64,000 bases of DNA from Desulfuromonadaceae bacterium. GTDB taxonomy: Bacteria; Desulfobacterota; Desulfuromonadia; Geobacterales; Pseudopelobacteraceae. The DNA lies in NCBI GenBank assembly GCA_028681335.1, contig JAQUIT010000003.1, positions 1 to 64,000 on the forward strand, read 5' to 3'. The position numbers were made by a program, and so were the translations under genes. This document shows positions 46,287 to 55,441 of the stretch, one piece after another; the first letter of the stretch is position 1; every line of letters begins with the position of its first letter. The notes below the pieces were generated by a model. It was not told where the DNA came from and did not search any database. It saw nothing but the letters and a program-made list of their open reading frames with translations.

Positions 46287-46619
46287 TCAGGGGATGAAAT
46301 CACCGGTAATAACCTCTGAGAGGATGCCGTTACGGAAGATCAGGGTATGCAACAGGGTTGAACCCTTGGTGTAAGTCCACTCCTGCACCTCGATGTAGAT
46401 TATTCGTGTCCCTGTTCTGGCGCTGCCGACACTCGTTACGGTCTGCATCGGCTCCTCACGTTTGAATATGTTGTCAGGTGGGTCGCATTTGACCGAGACG
46501 GTGGAGATCCGGTCGCCGGTAGAGACAAGCTGACCATTGGGGCAGCGGAAGGTGTCGGCGGATGCCTGTATCGCTGAAAACGGGATGATAACAGCCAAAA
46601 TGACATATAACCATTTCAT
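46287..46619 (-). CDS. DUF2845-type exported protein
   Basis: Protein of 110 residues with a signal peptide (WLYVILAVIIPFSAIQASA). The mature part starts DTFRCPNGQLVSTGDRISTV and has a second Cys in VKCDPP, the pattern of DUF2845 proteins, where the two cysteines may pair. ATG 46619 has AGGAGAG upstream; the longer frame from 46697 is not supported. Divergent from ccoG. Confidence 0.75.
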   Translation of the reverse strand: MKWLYVILAVIIPFSAIQASADTFRCPNGQLVSTGDRISTVSVKCDPPDNIFKREEPMQTVTSVGSARTGTRIIYIEVQEWTYTKGSTLLHTLIFRNGILSEVITGDFIP

Positions 46620-46809
46620 AATTTGTTCTCTCCTGTTTAAATCAAATACAATAAAATATACAGCCGCTACCGGCTTTGTACAACGGCTAAAAAACAAGAG
46701 GGTAACTCAGCTTGCTGTTTTTGCACCTGATGTTACCATTCTGATGATGCGTGTTGTGCCGGGATGCAGTATGCTGTGCCGCACGTGAATACCAAAGGAT
46801 GTTAACGAT

Positions 46810-48012
46810 ATGCCTCTTCCCCGTATAACCCGTAAACGCCAGTTTGTGCAGGGTGTTCTGATCGCTGCCGCACTGCTGCTCCCGTTTCTCACCATAGCAG
46901 GCAAGCCGTTTCTGCGCATGGACATCGCGACGATGACGCTCTTTCTGGCCGGGATGCCGCTGAGAATCGACCAGTTCTATCTCGTGCTGCTGCTGATGCT
47001 GCTGTTGGTAAGCGTTTTCCTGTTGATGACCTCCGTACTTGGACGGGTCTGGTGCGGCTGGCTCTGTCCGCAAACGGTGTTCAACGATCTCCTTGATCTG
47101 CTGGGGCAGAAAGCAAAAAAGAAGTTTTCTCAGCGCGCTGTGCGCCTGATCGAGCATTTTGCGGCGCTGGTCATAGCCACGCTGATTGCCTTCAACCTCT
47201 TCTGCTGGTTTATGTCGCCGCTCCAGGCGGCAACAAATCTTGTTCATTTCTCCGAACATAAGCTCATGTGTGCCACCTTTCTGCTGCTGACCCTGTGCGG
47301 CTATCTGAACCTGATGCTGGTCAAGCGGAGCTTCTGCCGCAGCTACTGTCCGTATGGACGCTTTCAGACCGCCCTTATGGATGCCGGGACGCTCAACCTC
47401 TCTTTTCTGGAAGAACTCCGCGAGCGCTGCATCCGTTGCAACTCCTGTGTGCGTACCTGTCCGATGGGGATCGACATCCGCAGCGGTTTTCAGGTCGAAT
47501 GTATCGGCTGCGGGCGCTGCATAGATGCCTGTCGTGCCGTTATGGAAAAGAAACCGGACGGGGTGGGGCTGATCGATTACCGTTTCGGTGTCGTCAAGGG
47601 AACCCGCTTTCGGCTCGGTATAACAACCGGCGTGCTGCTGCTCGTAACACTGTTGCTGGCGGTGGGGCTGTTCTGGGGAGTTGTGAACAGGAGCCAGAGC
47701 GCCTTTGCTGTGCGGCGTGTCGCAACCGCTGCCCCGCGCCTGCTGCCGGACGGTTCCGTGGCAGAGCCGTGGCGGGCAACCATCGGCAACCGTTCCGAAA
47801 CCACCAAGGTTTACTCCCTCAGGGTCGCCGCTGATTCCGCTGGCGGCGTCGAGCTGCTCGGCCAGACCCGCGACATAAGCGTGGCGCCCAACCAGCATCG
47901 CGAAGTCACCTTCATGATCCGCCTGGCAAAAGAGTTTCCTCCGGCCGGAAAAGTGCACCTTGAACTGTTTGACGGTGACCATGCGGCGGCAGCGGTGGCG
48001 GTTTCGCCATGA
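46810..48012 (+). CDS. ccoG: Cytochrome c oxidase accessory protein CcoG
   Basis: Membrane iron-sulphur protein of 400 residues, also called FixG/RdxA, needed for cbb3 oxidase assembly and Cu(II) reduction. Several transmembrane helices come first (FVQGVLIAAALLLPFLTIAG, YLVLLLMLLLVSVFLLM). NapH-type WCGWLCPQTVF follows, then two 4Fe-4S motifs CIRCNSCVRTCPMG and CIGCGRCIDACRAV. A periplasmic C-terminal Ig-like domain closes it. AAGGATG precedes the ATG. The stop overlaps the ccoI ATG. Confidence 0.95.
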   Translation: MPLPRITRKRQFVQGVLIAAALLLPFLTIAGKPFLRMDIATMTLFLAGMPLRIDQFYLVLLLMLLLVSVFLLMTSVLGRVWCGWLCPQTVFNDLLDLLGQKAKKKFSQRAVRLIEHFAALVIATLIAFNLFCWFMSPLQAATNLVHFSEHKLMCATFLLLTLCGYLNLMLVKRSFCRSYCPYGRFQTALMDAGTLNLSFLEELRERCIRCNSCVRTCPMGIDIRSGFQVECIGCGRCIDACRAVMEKKPDGVGLIDYRFGVVKGTRFRLGITTGVLLLVTLLLAVGLFWGVVNRSQSAFAVRRVATAAPRLLPDGSVAEPWRATIGNRSETTKVYSLRVAADSAGGVELLGQTRDISVAPNQHREVTFMIRLAKEFPPAGKVHLELFDGDHAAAAVAVSP

Positions 48013-50438
48013 GCCTGCTCCCGGAACAGATCTGCAGTCACTGCGGCATCAGCTTTCGCTGGAAAGCGGTCGTCGCGGGCGGCACAGACGGCGGTCGCGA
48101 GCTCTTCTGCTGCCGTGGCTGCCAGGGGGCCTACCTGATGATCTGTGAGGCCGGGCTGGACGGGTTTTATCAGCGCGAGGGGCGTGCCGCGCCGACGGTG
48201 GCCGGTTCGCTTCCCGGCAGCTTCAGCGATGCCGATCTGGCGCGCCATCTGATTCCTGAGGGGGATCTCTGCCGCATTGACATCCTGGTCGGCGGCATCA
48301 CCTGTCCCTCCTGTGTCTGGCTGCTGGAGCGGATGCTGCTCCGCACGATCGGGGTGGAGTATGTCAGCCTCTCCTACAGCGGCGGGGTCGCCTCGCTCCG
48401 CTTTGATCCTGCGCTGGTCACGCCGCTGGAACTGTTCTCCGTCATTGCCCGCCTCGGCTATGTGCCGCGCCCCTATTCAGCCGACCAGTCGGAAAAGGAG
48501 GCGCGGCGCGAGCGGGACGACCTGCTGCTCCGCTTCGGTACGGCGCTCTTCCTGACGATGCAGCTGATGGCCTACTCCTATGCCCTCTATGCCGGATATT
48601 TCCAGGGGATAGGCGCCCCTATGAAGCAGTTTCTCCAGTATATCTCGCTGCTGGTGACGACTCCGGTGGTGTTCTACTCCGGCTGGCCGTTCATCGTCGG
48701 CGCCTGGCGTTCTCTCAAGACCGCCGCCCCCGGCATGGATCTGCTCATTGCCATGGGGGCGTTGTCGGCATGGTTCTACAGCGTCTGGGCGACTTTTACC
48801 GGCGAAGAAACCTATTTTGAAAGTGCGGCGACCATCGTGACCTTTGTCCTGATCGGCCGTCTTATCGAGCTTTCGGTGCGCCGCCGCGCCATCTCCGGCA
48901 TCAGCACCCTCTATGCCTCTGCGCCGCAGCGGGCGACGCTGGTGGGCGAGGGGGGCGCTGGTAGTGAGGTCGATGTCGAGGATATCCGTCCCGGTGACCT
49001 GCTCTTGGTGCGGCAGGGGGAACGTTTTCCGGTGGATTGCCTGGTCATCAAAGGGGAGACCGAGGTCGATCAGTCGCTGGCCACCGGTGAAAGCCGGCCG
49101 GTGCTGCTTGTCAGCGGTGAGGAGGTCCGTTCCGGCTGTGTCAATGTGGCTGCTCCGGTGACGGTCCAGGCGCTCAGGCCTGCCGGTCAGAGCTATCTGA
49201 TGAGGGTTGCCGCGCTGGTGCAGATGGCACAGGCGGGGAAACCGCGGCTGCAGCAGTTGGCCGACCGGGTTTCCGGCTGGTTCGTGCCGGCCGTTATTCT
49301 GCTGGCGCTGCTCGTCGGAGCGGGGCGAGTCCTGCTGCTCGGCAACAGTGTTGGTGCAGCGATCATGGCGGCGCTGTCGGTCGTGCTGATCGCCTGTCCC
49401 TGCGCCATGGGTCTGGCGGTTCCGGCGGCGGTGCTGGCGGCCTGCAGTCGCTCGGCCTCGCTCGGAATCATCCTGCGTGGCGGGGATGTCATTGAGCGGC
49501 TGGCAACGGTCGATACGGTGCTGTTCGACAAGACCGGCACGATAACCTCCGGTAATCCGGTTGTCACGCGCTTTGAAACCTGCTGCGGCTCTTCCGCGTC
49601 CGCTGTCCTCCAGGCGGCAGCCAGCGCAGAAGAGCAGGCCTCTCATCCGCTGGCACGGGCCATCGTCCTCTACGCGGCCGAACAGGGATATCGCCCGGAA
49701 ACCTGCCGTGATTTCCGCTCAATTCCGGGGCGCGGCATTTCAGCATTGCTGCCGGACGGTGTTCCGGTGCTGTGCGGCAGCGAAGCGTTTCTTGCTGAAC
49801 AGGGGATAGCGGTGGACATTGACAGCTGTTGCGACAGCTCTGCCACCGCTGTTTTGATCGCTGTTGACGGAATCCTTGCCGGGCACTTTCTGCTCTCCGA
49901 CCAGCTGCGGGAGGGAGCATCGGCGGTCGTTTCCGCCCTTGCCGCCGAGCAGCTGGATGTGCGTATCATCAGTGGCGACAATCAGGCCACGGTCGAGCAG
50001 GTCGGCAGGCACATCGGCATAGCGGCGGTTCATGGCGGTCTGACGCCGGATCAAAAACTGGCCTCAGTCACCGGACTGCAGCAGCAGGGCCGCCGGGTGC
50101 TGATGGTTGGTGACGGCGTCAACGATGCGCCGGCCCTGGCCGGAGCAACGGTCAGCTGTTCACTCTCCGGCTCAAGCGACATCGCCCTTGAAAATGCCGA
50201 TCTGATCATTACCGGCGGCGATCTGGCGCGAATCGCGACCGCCTACCGGATCAGCCGGGCGACGATGACGATCATAAAACAGAACCTTGGCTGGGCTTTC
50301 GTGTATAATATCATCGGCATACCGTTGGCGAGCGCCGGTCTCTTAACCCCTGTCTATGCCGCCGTCGCCATGACCGCCAGTTCATTGCTGGTTTCACTCA
50401 ATTCGCTGCGCCTGATGAGGTTCAAACACCATGGATGA
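48009..50438 (+). CDS. ccoI: Copper-transporting P-type ATPase CcoI/FixI
   Basis: P1B-type ATPase of 809 residues that supplies copper to cbb3 oxidase. A cysteine-rich N-terminus (ICSHCGISF, CCRGCQGA) typical of FixI precedes a heavy-metal-associated domain with GGITCPSCVW. Then come transmembrane helices, the actuator TGES (SLATGESRPV), the metal-binding CPC (C463-P-C465, IACPCAMGLAVP), phosphorylation Asp507 in DKTGT, SHPLARA and GDGVNDAPAL. The start overlaps ccoG and the end overlaps ccoS, as in known ccoGIS operons. The oxidase subunits ccoNOP are not in the window. Confidence 0.94.
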   Translation: MSLLPEQICSHCGISFRWKAVVAGGTDGGRELFCCRGCQGAYLMICEAGLDGFYQREGRAAPTVAGSLPGSFSDADLARHLIPEGDLCRIDILVGGITCPSCVWLLERMLLRTIGVEYVSLSYSGGVASLRFDPALVTPLELFSVIARLGYVPRPYSADQSEKEARRERDDLLLRFGTALFLTMQLMAYSYALYAGYFQGIGAPMKQFLQYISLLVTTPVVFYSGWPFIVGAWRSLKTAAPGMDLLIAMGALSAWFYSVWATFTGEETYFESAATIVTFVLIGRLIELSVRRRAISGISTLYASAPQRATLVGEGGAGSEVDVEDIRPGDLLLVRQGERFPVDCLVIKGETEVDQSLATGESRPVLLVSGEEVRSGCVNVAAPVTVQALRPAGQSYLMRVAALVQMAQAGKPRLQQLADRVSGWFVPAVILLALLVGAGRVLLLGNSVGAAIMAALSVVLIACPCAMGLAVPAAVLAACSRSASLGIILRGGDVIERLATVDTVLFDKTGTITSGNPVVTRFETCCGSSASAVLQAAASAEEQASHPLARAIVLYAAEQGYRPETCRDFRSIPGRGISALLPDGVPVLCGSEAFLAEQGIAVDIDSCCDSSATAVLIAVDGILAGHFLLSDQLREGASAVVSALAAEQLDVRIISGDNQATVEQVGRHIGIAAVHGGLTPDQKLASVTGLQQQGRRVLMVGDGVNDAPALAGATVSCSLSGSSDIALENADLIITGGDLARIATAYRISRATMTIIKQNLGWAFVYNIIGIPLASAGLLTPVYAAVAMTASSLLVSLNSLRLMRFKHHG

Positions 50439-50571
50439 AACCCTGATTCTTCTCATACTGCTGTCGTTCTGCCTGGGGGCGGGGTGCTGGCTGGTGTTCA
50501 TCTGGGCGGTCAAAAAAGGCGAGTTTGAGGATGTGGAGCGGCCGAAACACCGCATGATGGATGATGATTGA
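50431..50571 (+). CDS. ccoS: cbb3 oxidase maturation protein CcoS
   Basis: A 46-residue single-pass membrane protein, too short for most length cut-offs. It starts MDETLILLILLSFCLGAGC, continues with WLVFIWAVKKGEFEDVERPK and ends in DDD. This matches the CcoS family: N-terminal helix, then the conserved GEFEDVERPKHRM-like segment. Its ATG overlaps the ccoI stop. It completes the ccoG-ccoI-ccoS assembly operon. Confidence 0.92.
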   Translation: MDETLILLILLSFCLGAGCWLVFIWAVKKGEFEDVERPKHRMMDDD

Positions 50572-50674
50572 CGTAAAAGTACCCAATACGGTACAACCGC
50601 TGGGAATTCTTAGCGCTACACGATCCTTTAATGGCAGCTCTACTATATAACCAATGGTTGGAGGAGAAGTGAAA

Positions 50675-51142
50675 ATGAAAACGATTGTAACCGTCTGCTT
50701 GTGCCTGTTGATTGCTGTTGCCGCCAGGGCCGACTTCCAGATGCCGGAGAGCGTCTATCGTATGGACAGGCTCGAAGAAGCAAAAACTGCTGCCAAACAT
50801 AACGGCAGCGCCATCACCATCATCTTTACTCACGAGAAAACATCGTGCAGCCTTTGTAAAACAGCCAGCCTGAAAGCCGCAGCAACACTTGGTGTGAAGA
50901 CTGTTGTTGTCTATGTAAATGCTGATAATGAATGGCGCAAGGTACCTGCAGCTGCCCAGAATGCGCTGAGCTCACCTGAAGCCGGCCGCTTCGTCCCGAA
51001 GACCATTATAACTGACTCTGATATGACCAAAGTCTTTGCGATTGTGCCCTACGCCGACGGCGATGAATATGACCGCCTGCTTCAGGCCGCTCTGAAGAAG
51101 TTACCGGATGGTGCAGAGAAGTCAGATGTGAAATCGAAATAG
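50675..51142 (+). CDS. Exported thioredoxin-fold protein, CSLC motif
   Basis: Protein of 155 residues with a signal peptide (TIVTVCLCLLIAVAARA). A thioredoxin-like strand-motif FTHEKTSCSLCKTAS carries a CxxC redox pair, and VPKTIITDSDMTKV sits where the cis-Pro loop of the fold is expected. ATG 50675 has GGAGGAG upstream, better than the upstream GTG-type extension. It lies 104 bases after ccoS and may act in periplasmic thiol or copper chemistry; that is inference from position. Confidence 0.7.
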   Translation: MKTIVTVCLCLLIAVAARADFQMPESVYRMDRLEEAKTAAKHNGSAITIIFTHEKTSCSLCKTASLKAAATLGVKTVVVYVNADNEWRKVPAAAQNALSSPEAGRFVPKTIITDSDMTKVFAIVPYADGDEYDRLLQAALKKLPDGAEKSDVKSK

Positions 51143-51243
51143 TAACGAGCGTTCGGCAGGGGATGGGCCACGGCCCGGCAACAACCCTTCGGCAGATCAT
51201 CGTCCGAACCTATTTATGGCAGTAGGTGACCTGAAAGTACATT

Positions 51244-54200
51244 ATGAGAAATCTCCTGCGCAAAATACCTATCAAACGAATCCTGAAAATAACGGCGCTG
51301 ACAGTCGTTGGCCTCCTGGTGCTGCTGCTGATCGGCCTTTATTTTCTTCCGGCAATGGTCAGCAGCCAGGCGGTGCAGAGCCGCATCCAGCAATCCCTCT
51401 CCGCCTCCATGAAACGTCAGCTCTCCTGGTCGAAGTTTGCCATGAGCTGGTCCGATGGACTGACGCTCTCCGGTCTTCACCTCGGTGACGGCCCGGCGCC
51501 GCTCCTCAAAGCCGATATAGAGCAGATCATTATCGACCCGTCGCTTGGTCGCGGGGACGATGGGCGCCTCGGTATCGACCTCACCCTCAAGATCAGTAAT
51601 GTCAGCGCCGCGCTTGCCCCCGGACCGCCAAAACCTCCTCCACCTCCATCAGCCAAAGATCCGTTGACCCTGCTGGCGGAAGCGATTCAAAAGCTTCAGG
51701 GACTAGACGTTCCGCTGCCGCTGGATCTGCGTGTCAACGCCGAAGTAGCGCCGCTGAATGTCGTCTACTCTGTTCCGGTTCCGGGGAAATCGGTGCGGCT
51801 TCATGATTTCTCGTTCCGTCTGGCGATGCCTTCTCTCGCCTCAAAACCGGTTACGGCGGTGATCAAGGGGCGTGTCTCATCTGATGGCCACGAGGTTGGC
51901 AAAATCACTCTCGACGCCAGGGTGAGCGATCTGGTGACAAAAGAGCGGCGGATTCATCTTGCCGGCGCGCTCTTTGCCGTCGAGGCGGTGGCACCGGGCG
52001 CACAGCTCACCCTGACAGGCGGCCTCAGTCAGCCTGACGGTGTTGTTGCCGATTGCAAGCTGGATCTGCCCGCACTGCTGGCGGTTGCGCAGCCGTTTGT
52101 CCCTCCCGGGGTGCCGGATGTTACAGGAACTGTTGATTTCAGGTTGCGGGCTAAGGTTGACGCCACCCGCGATATTCACGCCACCGTGACCGTTGACGGT
52201 GCCGGACTCGCCGCCGGCGGTGGTTCGCTGAAGGCACGGCGGGTTGGCCCTCTTGATCTGAAACTGCAGCAGCAGATAGCCACCGACCATGTCCGCCAGC
52301 GGGTGGATTTTTCCGGCGGCACCCTGGTGATCCCCGGCCTCCTCGATGCCGCGTGGAACGCAGTGGTCAACCGTCCGTCCGTGCCGGAACGGTCGCTGGA
52401 GGTAACGTTTGGTCCGCTGCGCCTTGAACTAGCCAAGGCACTGGCGCTGGCGGCCCCGTTTCTCCCCCCCGATTCTCCCGTCAAAGAGATCAGCGGCACG
52501 CTTGCGCTCCGTTCACTTGCGCTGCATCTGGAGGGGCCTGCAAACAGCGGCAATGTGACTCTCACCGCTCTGGGCGTTAAACTCCCGCAGTTGAGGCTGG
52601 CACTTAAAAAGGGTGACGTGACAGCGGAGAATATCGACCTGCTTCTCGAAAAGGTCGAATGCCCGCTGACCGCCAAGCTGCCGACAAAAGTGACGGCGGA
52701 TCTGCTCTGGAGCATCAAAAAAGTTGCGCTCTCCGCAGACCGGCCGCTCGTCATTCTGGGTGCCGGTGGAAAAGTTGCCCTGACGGTCACCGATCTCGAC
52801 CTGAAGAGCGCCTCGCCGCGTAAAGTTGCCGCCTCCGCTGTCATCATCCAATCAGCTGACCTTGATCGCGCTTCGCTCGGCACGCAGCTGATTATCGACA
52901 AAGCTCATGAACAGCTCCGCCTGCTGGTCCGTGCCGCCGCCAACGGCGATATCGCGGTTAATCTGCCGGAGTTCAGCGTGACCGCTGCGTCACTGCAGGG
53001 CAACCAGGGGGGGAAGCGCATCGCGCCGATCCCGTTTTCCGCCTCCATGACCGTTGCCGGAGTCCGTATTCCGGCCGACAAGGGGAGTAAACCTGCCTTG
53101 CAGCGCGCTACGGCACGTGTCTTGGCGGGCGATTTTCTGCACCTTGATGCCGAGGCGGCCCTCTCCGCTGCGTCTCCCCAACAGGCAACCACCAGCGGCA
53201 CAGCGCGGCTTGACCTGCGGCACGCCATGCCGTTTGCCGCTCCGTTTATGCCGCCCGGCCTGAAGGCTGACGGCGTCGTGACCGCGCGGTGGGACCTGGC
53301 CGCACCGCTGCCGGAAAAAGCGCCTTCTGCCGATAAACATCCACTGCGCAGTGCCAAGGCTGGACTGGCGCTGATTGACAAGCTTGAACTGGGTGTCAAA
53401 CTTGATAACATTTCCGCCACACTCCCTTCGGCCAAAGGGACGATTACCGTGACAGGGGTGCAGACCAAGCCGGACCTGCGCGTGGTTTCTACCAAAAGAG
53501 GGAAATCCGTACGCTTCGAAGGGGGCGTGCAGTTCGCAACAGTAGGCGGTCTTCCCGGAGCCGCCGGCAAACTACCACCGCAACATGGTTCATTTGCCTT
53601 TAACGGCGAACTCTCATCCTGGCGGGAGTTTCGTCTGAGCGAAAAGTTGCTGATCGAGCCGCTGACGGTGTCGCAGGAGGCCGAGCTGAACGTGAGCCGC
53701 ATCGATGCGCTGCTGGAAGAAAAAGAGCCGTTCAGCACGGCGACCTTGATCAAACGTCTCGATGCAACGCTGTTTGTCGATATGGAGGGAGCGTTTTCGC
53801 GTCAACTCAAACAGCTCCTCCCCGGCATTGATGTGGCAGGGAACGCCACTGCCGCTATCCGTGTGGATTTAAGCGCCGCTCGCGAACTTGCCGTCCGCTG
53901 CTCTCTGCAAACGAAAGATTTCGGCGTTCAACTCGCCAACGGGACAAAGGTTGAGGGGATGCGCTCCAATGTCGCGGTTAACCGCGTGTATGCCCTGGCG
54001 GCAGCACAAGGTGAACGCTGGACTCCGCTCTCGGCGTCACTTGTCCGGCCGGTGCCGGTTATTCGAGCCAACCCCGGTGCGGTGGAGATTGTCGGCCGCA
54101 TCCATGATGACCTGCGCGGTGATGTCAGCGGAGGGCGTTCGTTCTCGATCAAGAAGGTCACGGTCAAGAGGTCGGGCGTACCGCTTGAGTTGACGGCACT

Positions 54201-54852
54201 GGAGGGCGATCTGCTACTCACCACGGAAAAGAGCGGCCTCAGCTTTTTCCAGACGGATCTGCTCGGCGGGACGCTGCTGGCGCGCGGACTGTTTGACCTG
54301 CGGCCGGAAATACCGGTCATCGACACTGCCAGTTCTTTTTCCAATCTTGATGTTACCCTGCTGCTGCCGAAGGAAACGAGGGGGCAGCGTGCGGGTCAGG
54401 ATGCGGAGATCACCGGTGAGATGAGTCTTACGGCGCCGCTGACGCCTGAACAGCGTGAGCTGTTTGAACAGCTGCGGCTGGCGCTTAATGTGCGCAAGAT
54501 CGGGGCCGATACGCTCGAACGGGCGCTCTTCAGCCTTGACCCGTACGAGCGGAACGAACAGGTGGTTGCCCAGCGCAAGATGCTGCGGCTTGGTCGCCTG
54601 CTCGGACTCAGGGCCAATGCGGTTGACGGTGCCTTCAGTATGGAGGGGGAGGCGCTGATTAAAGGTATTGCGGTTGAACTGCCCAAGGTTGAACGCCTGC
54701 GTATCTCCGAACTGCCGATGCGACAGGAGCTGGCCAGGAACAGGGGGGCGATCCTGGCACTGCGCACCCTTCTCGATCTGGTGCGGGCCGATACCCTGGT
54801 GGTCGGACCGAAAGGTGAACTATCTTTAAAACGGAGGAATTATGCACACTAA
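51244..54852 (+). CDS. AsmA/YdbH-like large periplasmic-spanning protein
   Basis: Protein of 1202 residues anchored by one N-terminal transmembrane helix (LTVVGLLVLLLIGLYFLP). The rest is a long repetitive beta-rich periplasmic region (recurring strands such as ATVTVDGAGLAAGGGSLKA, TGTVDFRLRAKVD) as in AsmA-like/TamB-like proteins that bridge the inner and outer membrane for lipid transport. E. coli YdbH is 879 residues and is encoded beside YnbE and YdbL; here a DUF1318 (YdbL-type) gene overlaps the 3' end. A YdbH-like role is therefore inferred from architecture and context. It is Pro/Ala-rich and more GC-rich than the first half of the window. Confidence 0.75.
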   Translation: MRNLLRKIPIKRILKITALTVVGLLVLLLIGLYFLPAMVSSQAVQSRIQQSLSASMKRQLSWSKFAMSWSDGLTLSGLHLGDGPAPLLKADIEQIIIDPSLGRGDDGRLGIDLTLKISNVSAALAPGPPKPPPPPSAKDPLTLLAEAIQKLQGLDVPLPLDLRVNAEVAPLNVVYSVPVPGKSVRLHDFSFRLAMPSLASKPVTAVIKGRVSSDGHEVGKITLDARVSDLVTKERRIHLAGALFAVEAVAPGAQLTLTGGLSQPDGVVADCKLDLPALLAVAQPFVPPGVPDVTGTVDFRLRAKVDATRDIHATVTVDGAGLAAGGGSLKARRVGPLDLKLQQQIATDHVRQRVDFSGGTLVIPGLLDAAWNAVVNRPSVPERSLEVTFGPLRLELAKALALAAPFLPPDSPVKEISGTLALRSLALHLEGPANSGNVTLTALGVKLPQLRLALKKGDVTAENIDLLLEKVECPLTAKLPTKVTADLLWSIKKVALSADRPLVILGAGGKVALTVTDLDLKSASPRKVAASAVIIQSADLDRASLGTQLIIDKAHEQLRLLVRAAANGDIAVNLPEFSVTAASLQGNQGGKRIAPIPFSASMTVAGVRIPADKGSKPALQRATARVLAGDFLHLDAEAALSAASPQQATTSGTARLDLRHAMPFAAPFMPPGLKADGVVTARWDLAAPLPEKAPSADKHPLRSAKAGLALIDKLELGVKLDNISATLPSAKGTITVTGVQTKPDLRVVSTKRGKSVRFEGGVQFATVGGLPGAAGKLPPQHGSFAFNGELSSWREFRLSEKLLIEPLTVSQEAELNVSRIDALLEEKEPFSTATLIKRLDATLFVDMEGAFSRQLKQLLPGIDVAGNATAAIRVDLSAARELAVRCSLQTKDFGVQLANGTKVEGMRSNVAVNRVYALAAAQGERWTPLSASLVRPVPVIRANPGAVEIVGRIHDDLRGDVSGGRSFSIKKVTVKRSGVPLELTALEGDLLLTTEKSGLSFFQTDLLGGTLLARGLFDLRPEIPVIDTASSFSNLDVTLLLPKETRGQRAGQDAEITGEMSLTAPLTPEQRELFEQLRLALNVRKIGADTLERALFSLDPYERNEQVVAQRKMLRLGRLLGLRANAVDGAFSMEGEALIKGIAVELPKVERLRISELPMRQELARNRGAILALRTLLDLVRADTLVVGPKGELSLKRRNYAH

Positions 54853-55441
54853 CATATTGAAGTTCTCACTCGGATTATCCCTGGTTCTGCTCGTCTCCGG
54901 CTGCACCCTTGCCAAGCTTGATGTCAATGTTGTCAGTGAGCGGACGTCGCTGGAAAATCAGGTACTCGGTACCTACAACAGTCTGAACGAAGACATGTTG
55001 CTGGTCGCCTCGGTACGGGGCGTGTCGCCGACCGGTAAGATCGAAGCTCCGCCCCGTCATACTCCGGAGCAGGCCGATGCCACCCGGGCGCTGGAGACGA
55101 TCGCATTTCATGCCGATGATGTCGAGTCATTCAAGCGTTTCGGCTGGGTTGGCGAGAACCAGGAGGGGCTGCTTACCGCGTTTACCCGTGAAACCCCGAA
55201 GGGTGCGTCCAAGGAGCTTAAGGCGTTTGCCGATAATTACGGCGAAGCCGAGTTTCAGCAGGTGGTGAAAGAGGTTAATTCTGCACGGGAAACCCTGATG
55301 ATGCGGGTGGTGCAGACCAATGAAAACTTTACGGCCAAGGATCTTCCGGCCATCAGAAAGGTTTTTGCCAAGATAAACCGTCAGAACAGCGCTCCCGGCT
55401 CCAGGGTGCAGGAACCGGACGGTCGGTGGATCTCGCTATGA
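54842..55441 (+). CDS. DUF1318 (YdbL-like) lipoprotein
   Basis: Lipoprotein of 199 residues with lipobox LVSGC (lipidated Cys21). The C-terminal 60 residues (VVKEVNSARETLMMRVVQTN ... PGSRVQEPDGRW) resemble the DUF1318/YdbL end, in which a helix precedes a conserved Gly-x-W close. E. coli YdbL is a small periplasmic protein; here the domain is carried on a lipoprotein that may also fill the YnbE anchoring role. GGAGGAATT precedes the ATG inside the end of the YdbH-like gene, and its own stop overlaps the CHAT gene start (ATGA). Confidence 0.72.
   Translation: MHTNILKFSLGLSLVLLVSGCTLAKLDVNVVSERTSLENQVLGTYNSLNEDMLLVASVRGVSPTGKIEAPPRHTPEQADATRALETIAFHADDVESFKRFGWVGENQEGLLTAFTRETPKGASKELKAFADNYGEAEFQQVVKEVNSARETLMMRVVQTNENFTAKDLPAIRKVFAKINRQNSAPGSRVQEPDGRWISL

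Noticed and set aside
46687..47982. Minus-strand 431-residue frame across ccoG
   Set aside because: Antisense shadow of ccoG; its His/Gln-rich composition is typical of a reverse-frame artefact.
48477..49646. Minus-strand 389-residue frame across ccoI
   Set aside because: Antisense shadow of a well-conserved P-type ATPase.
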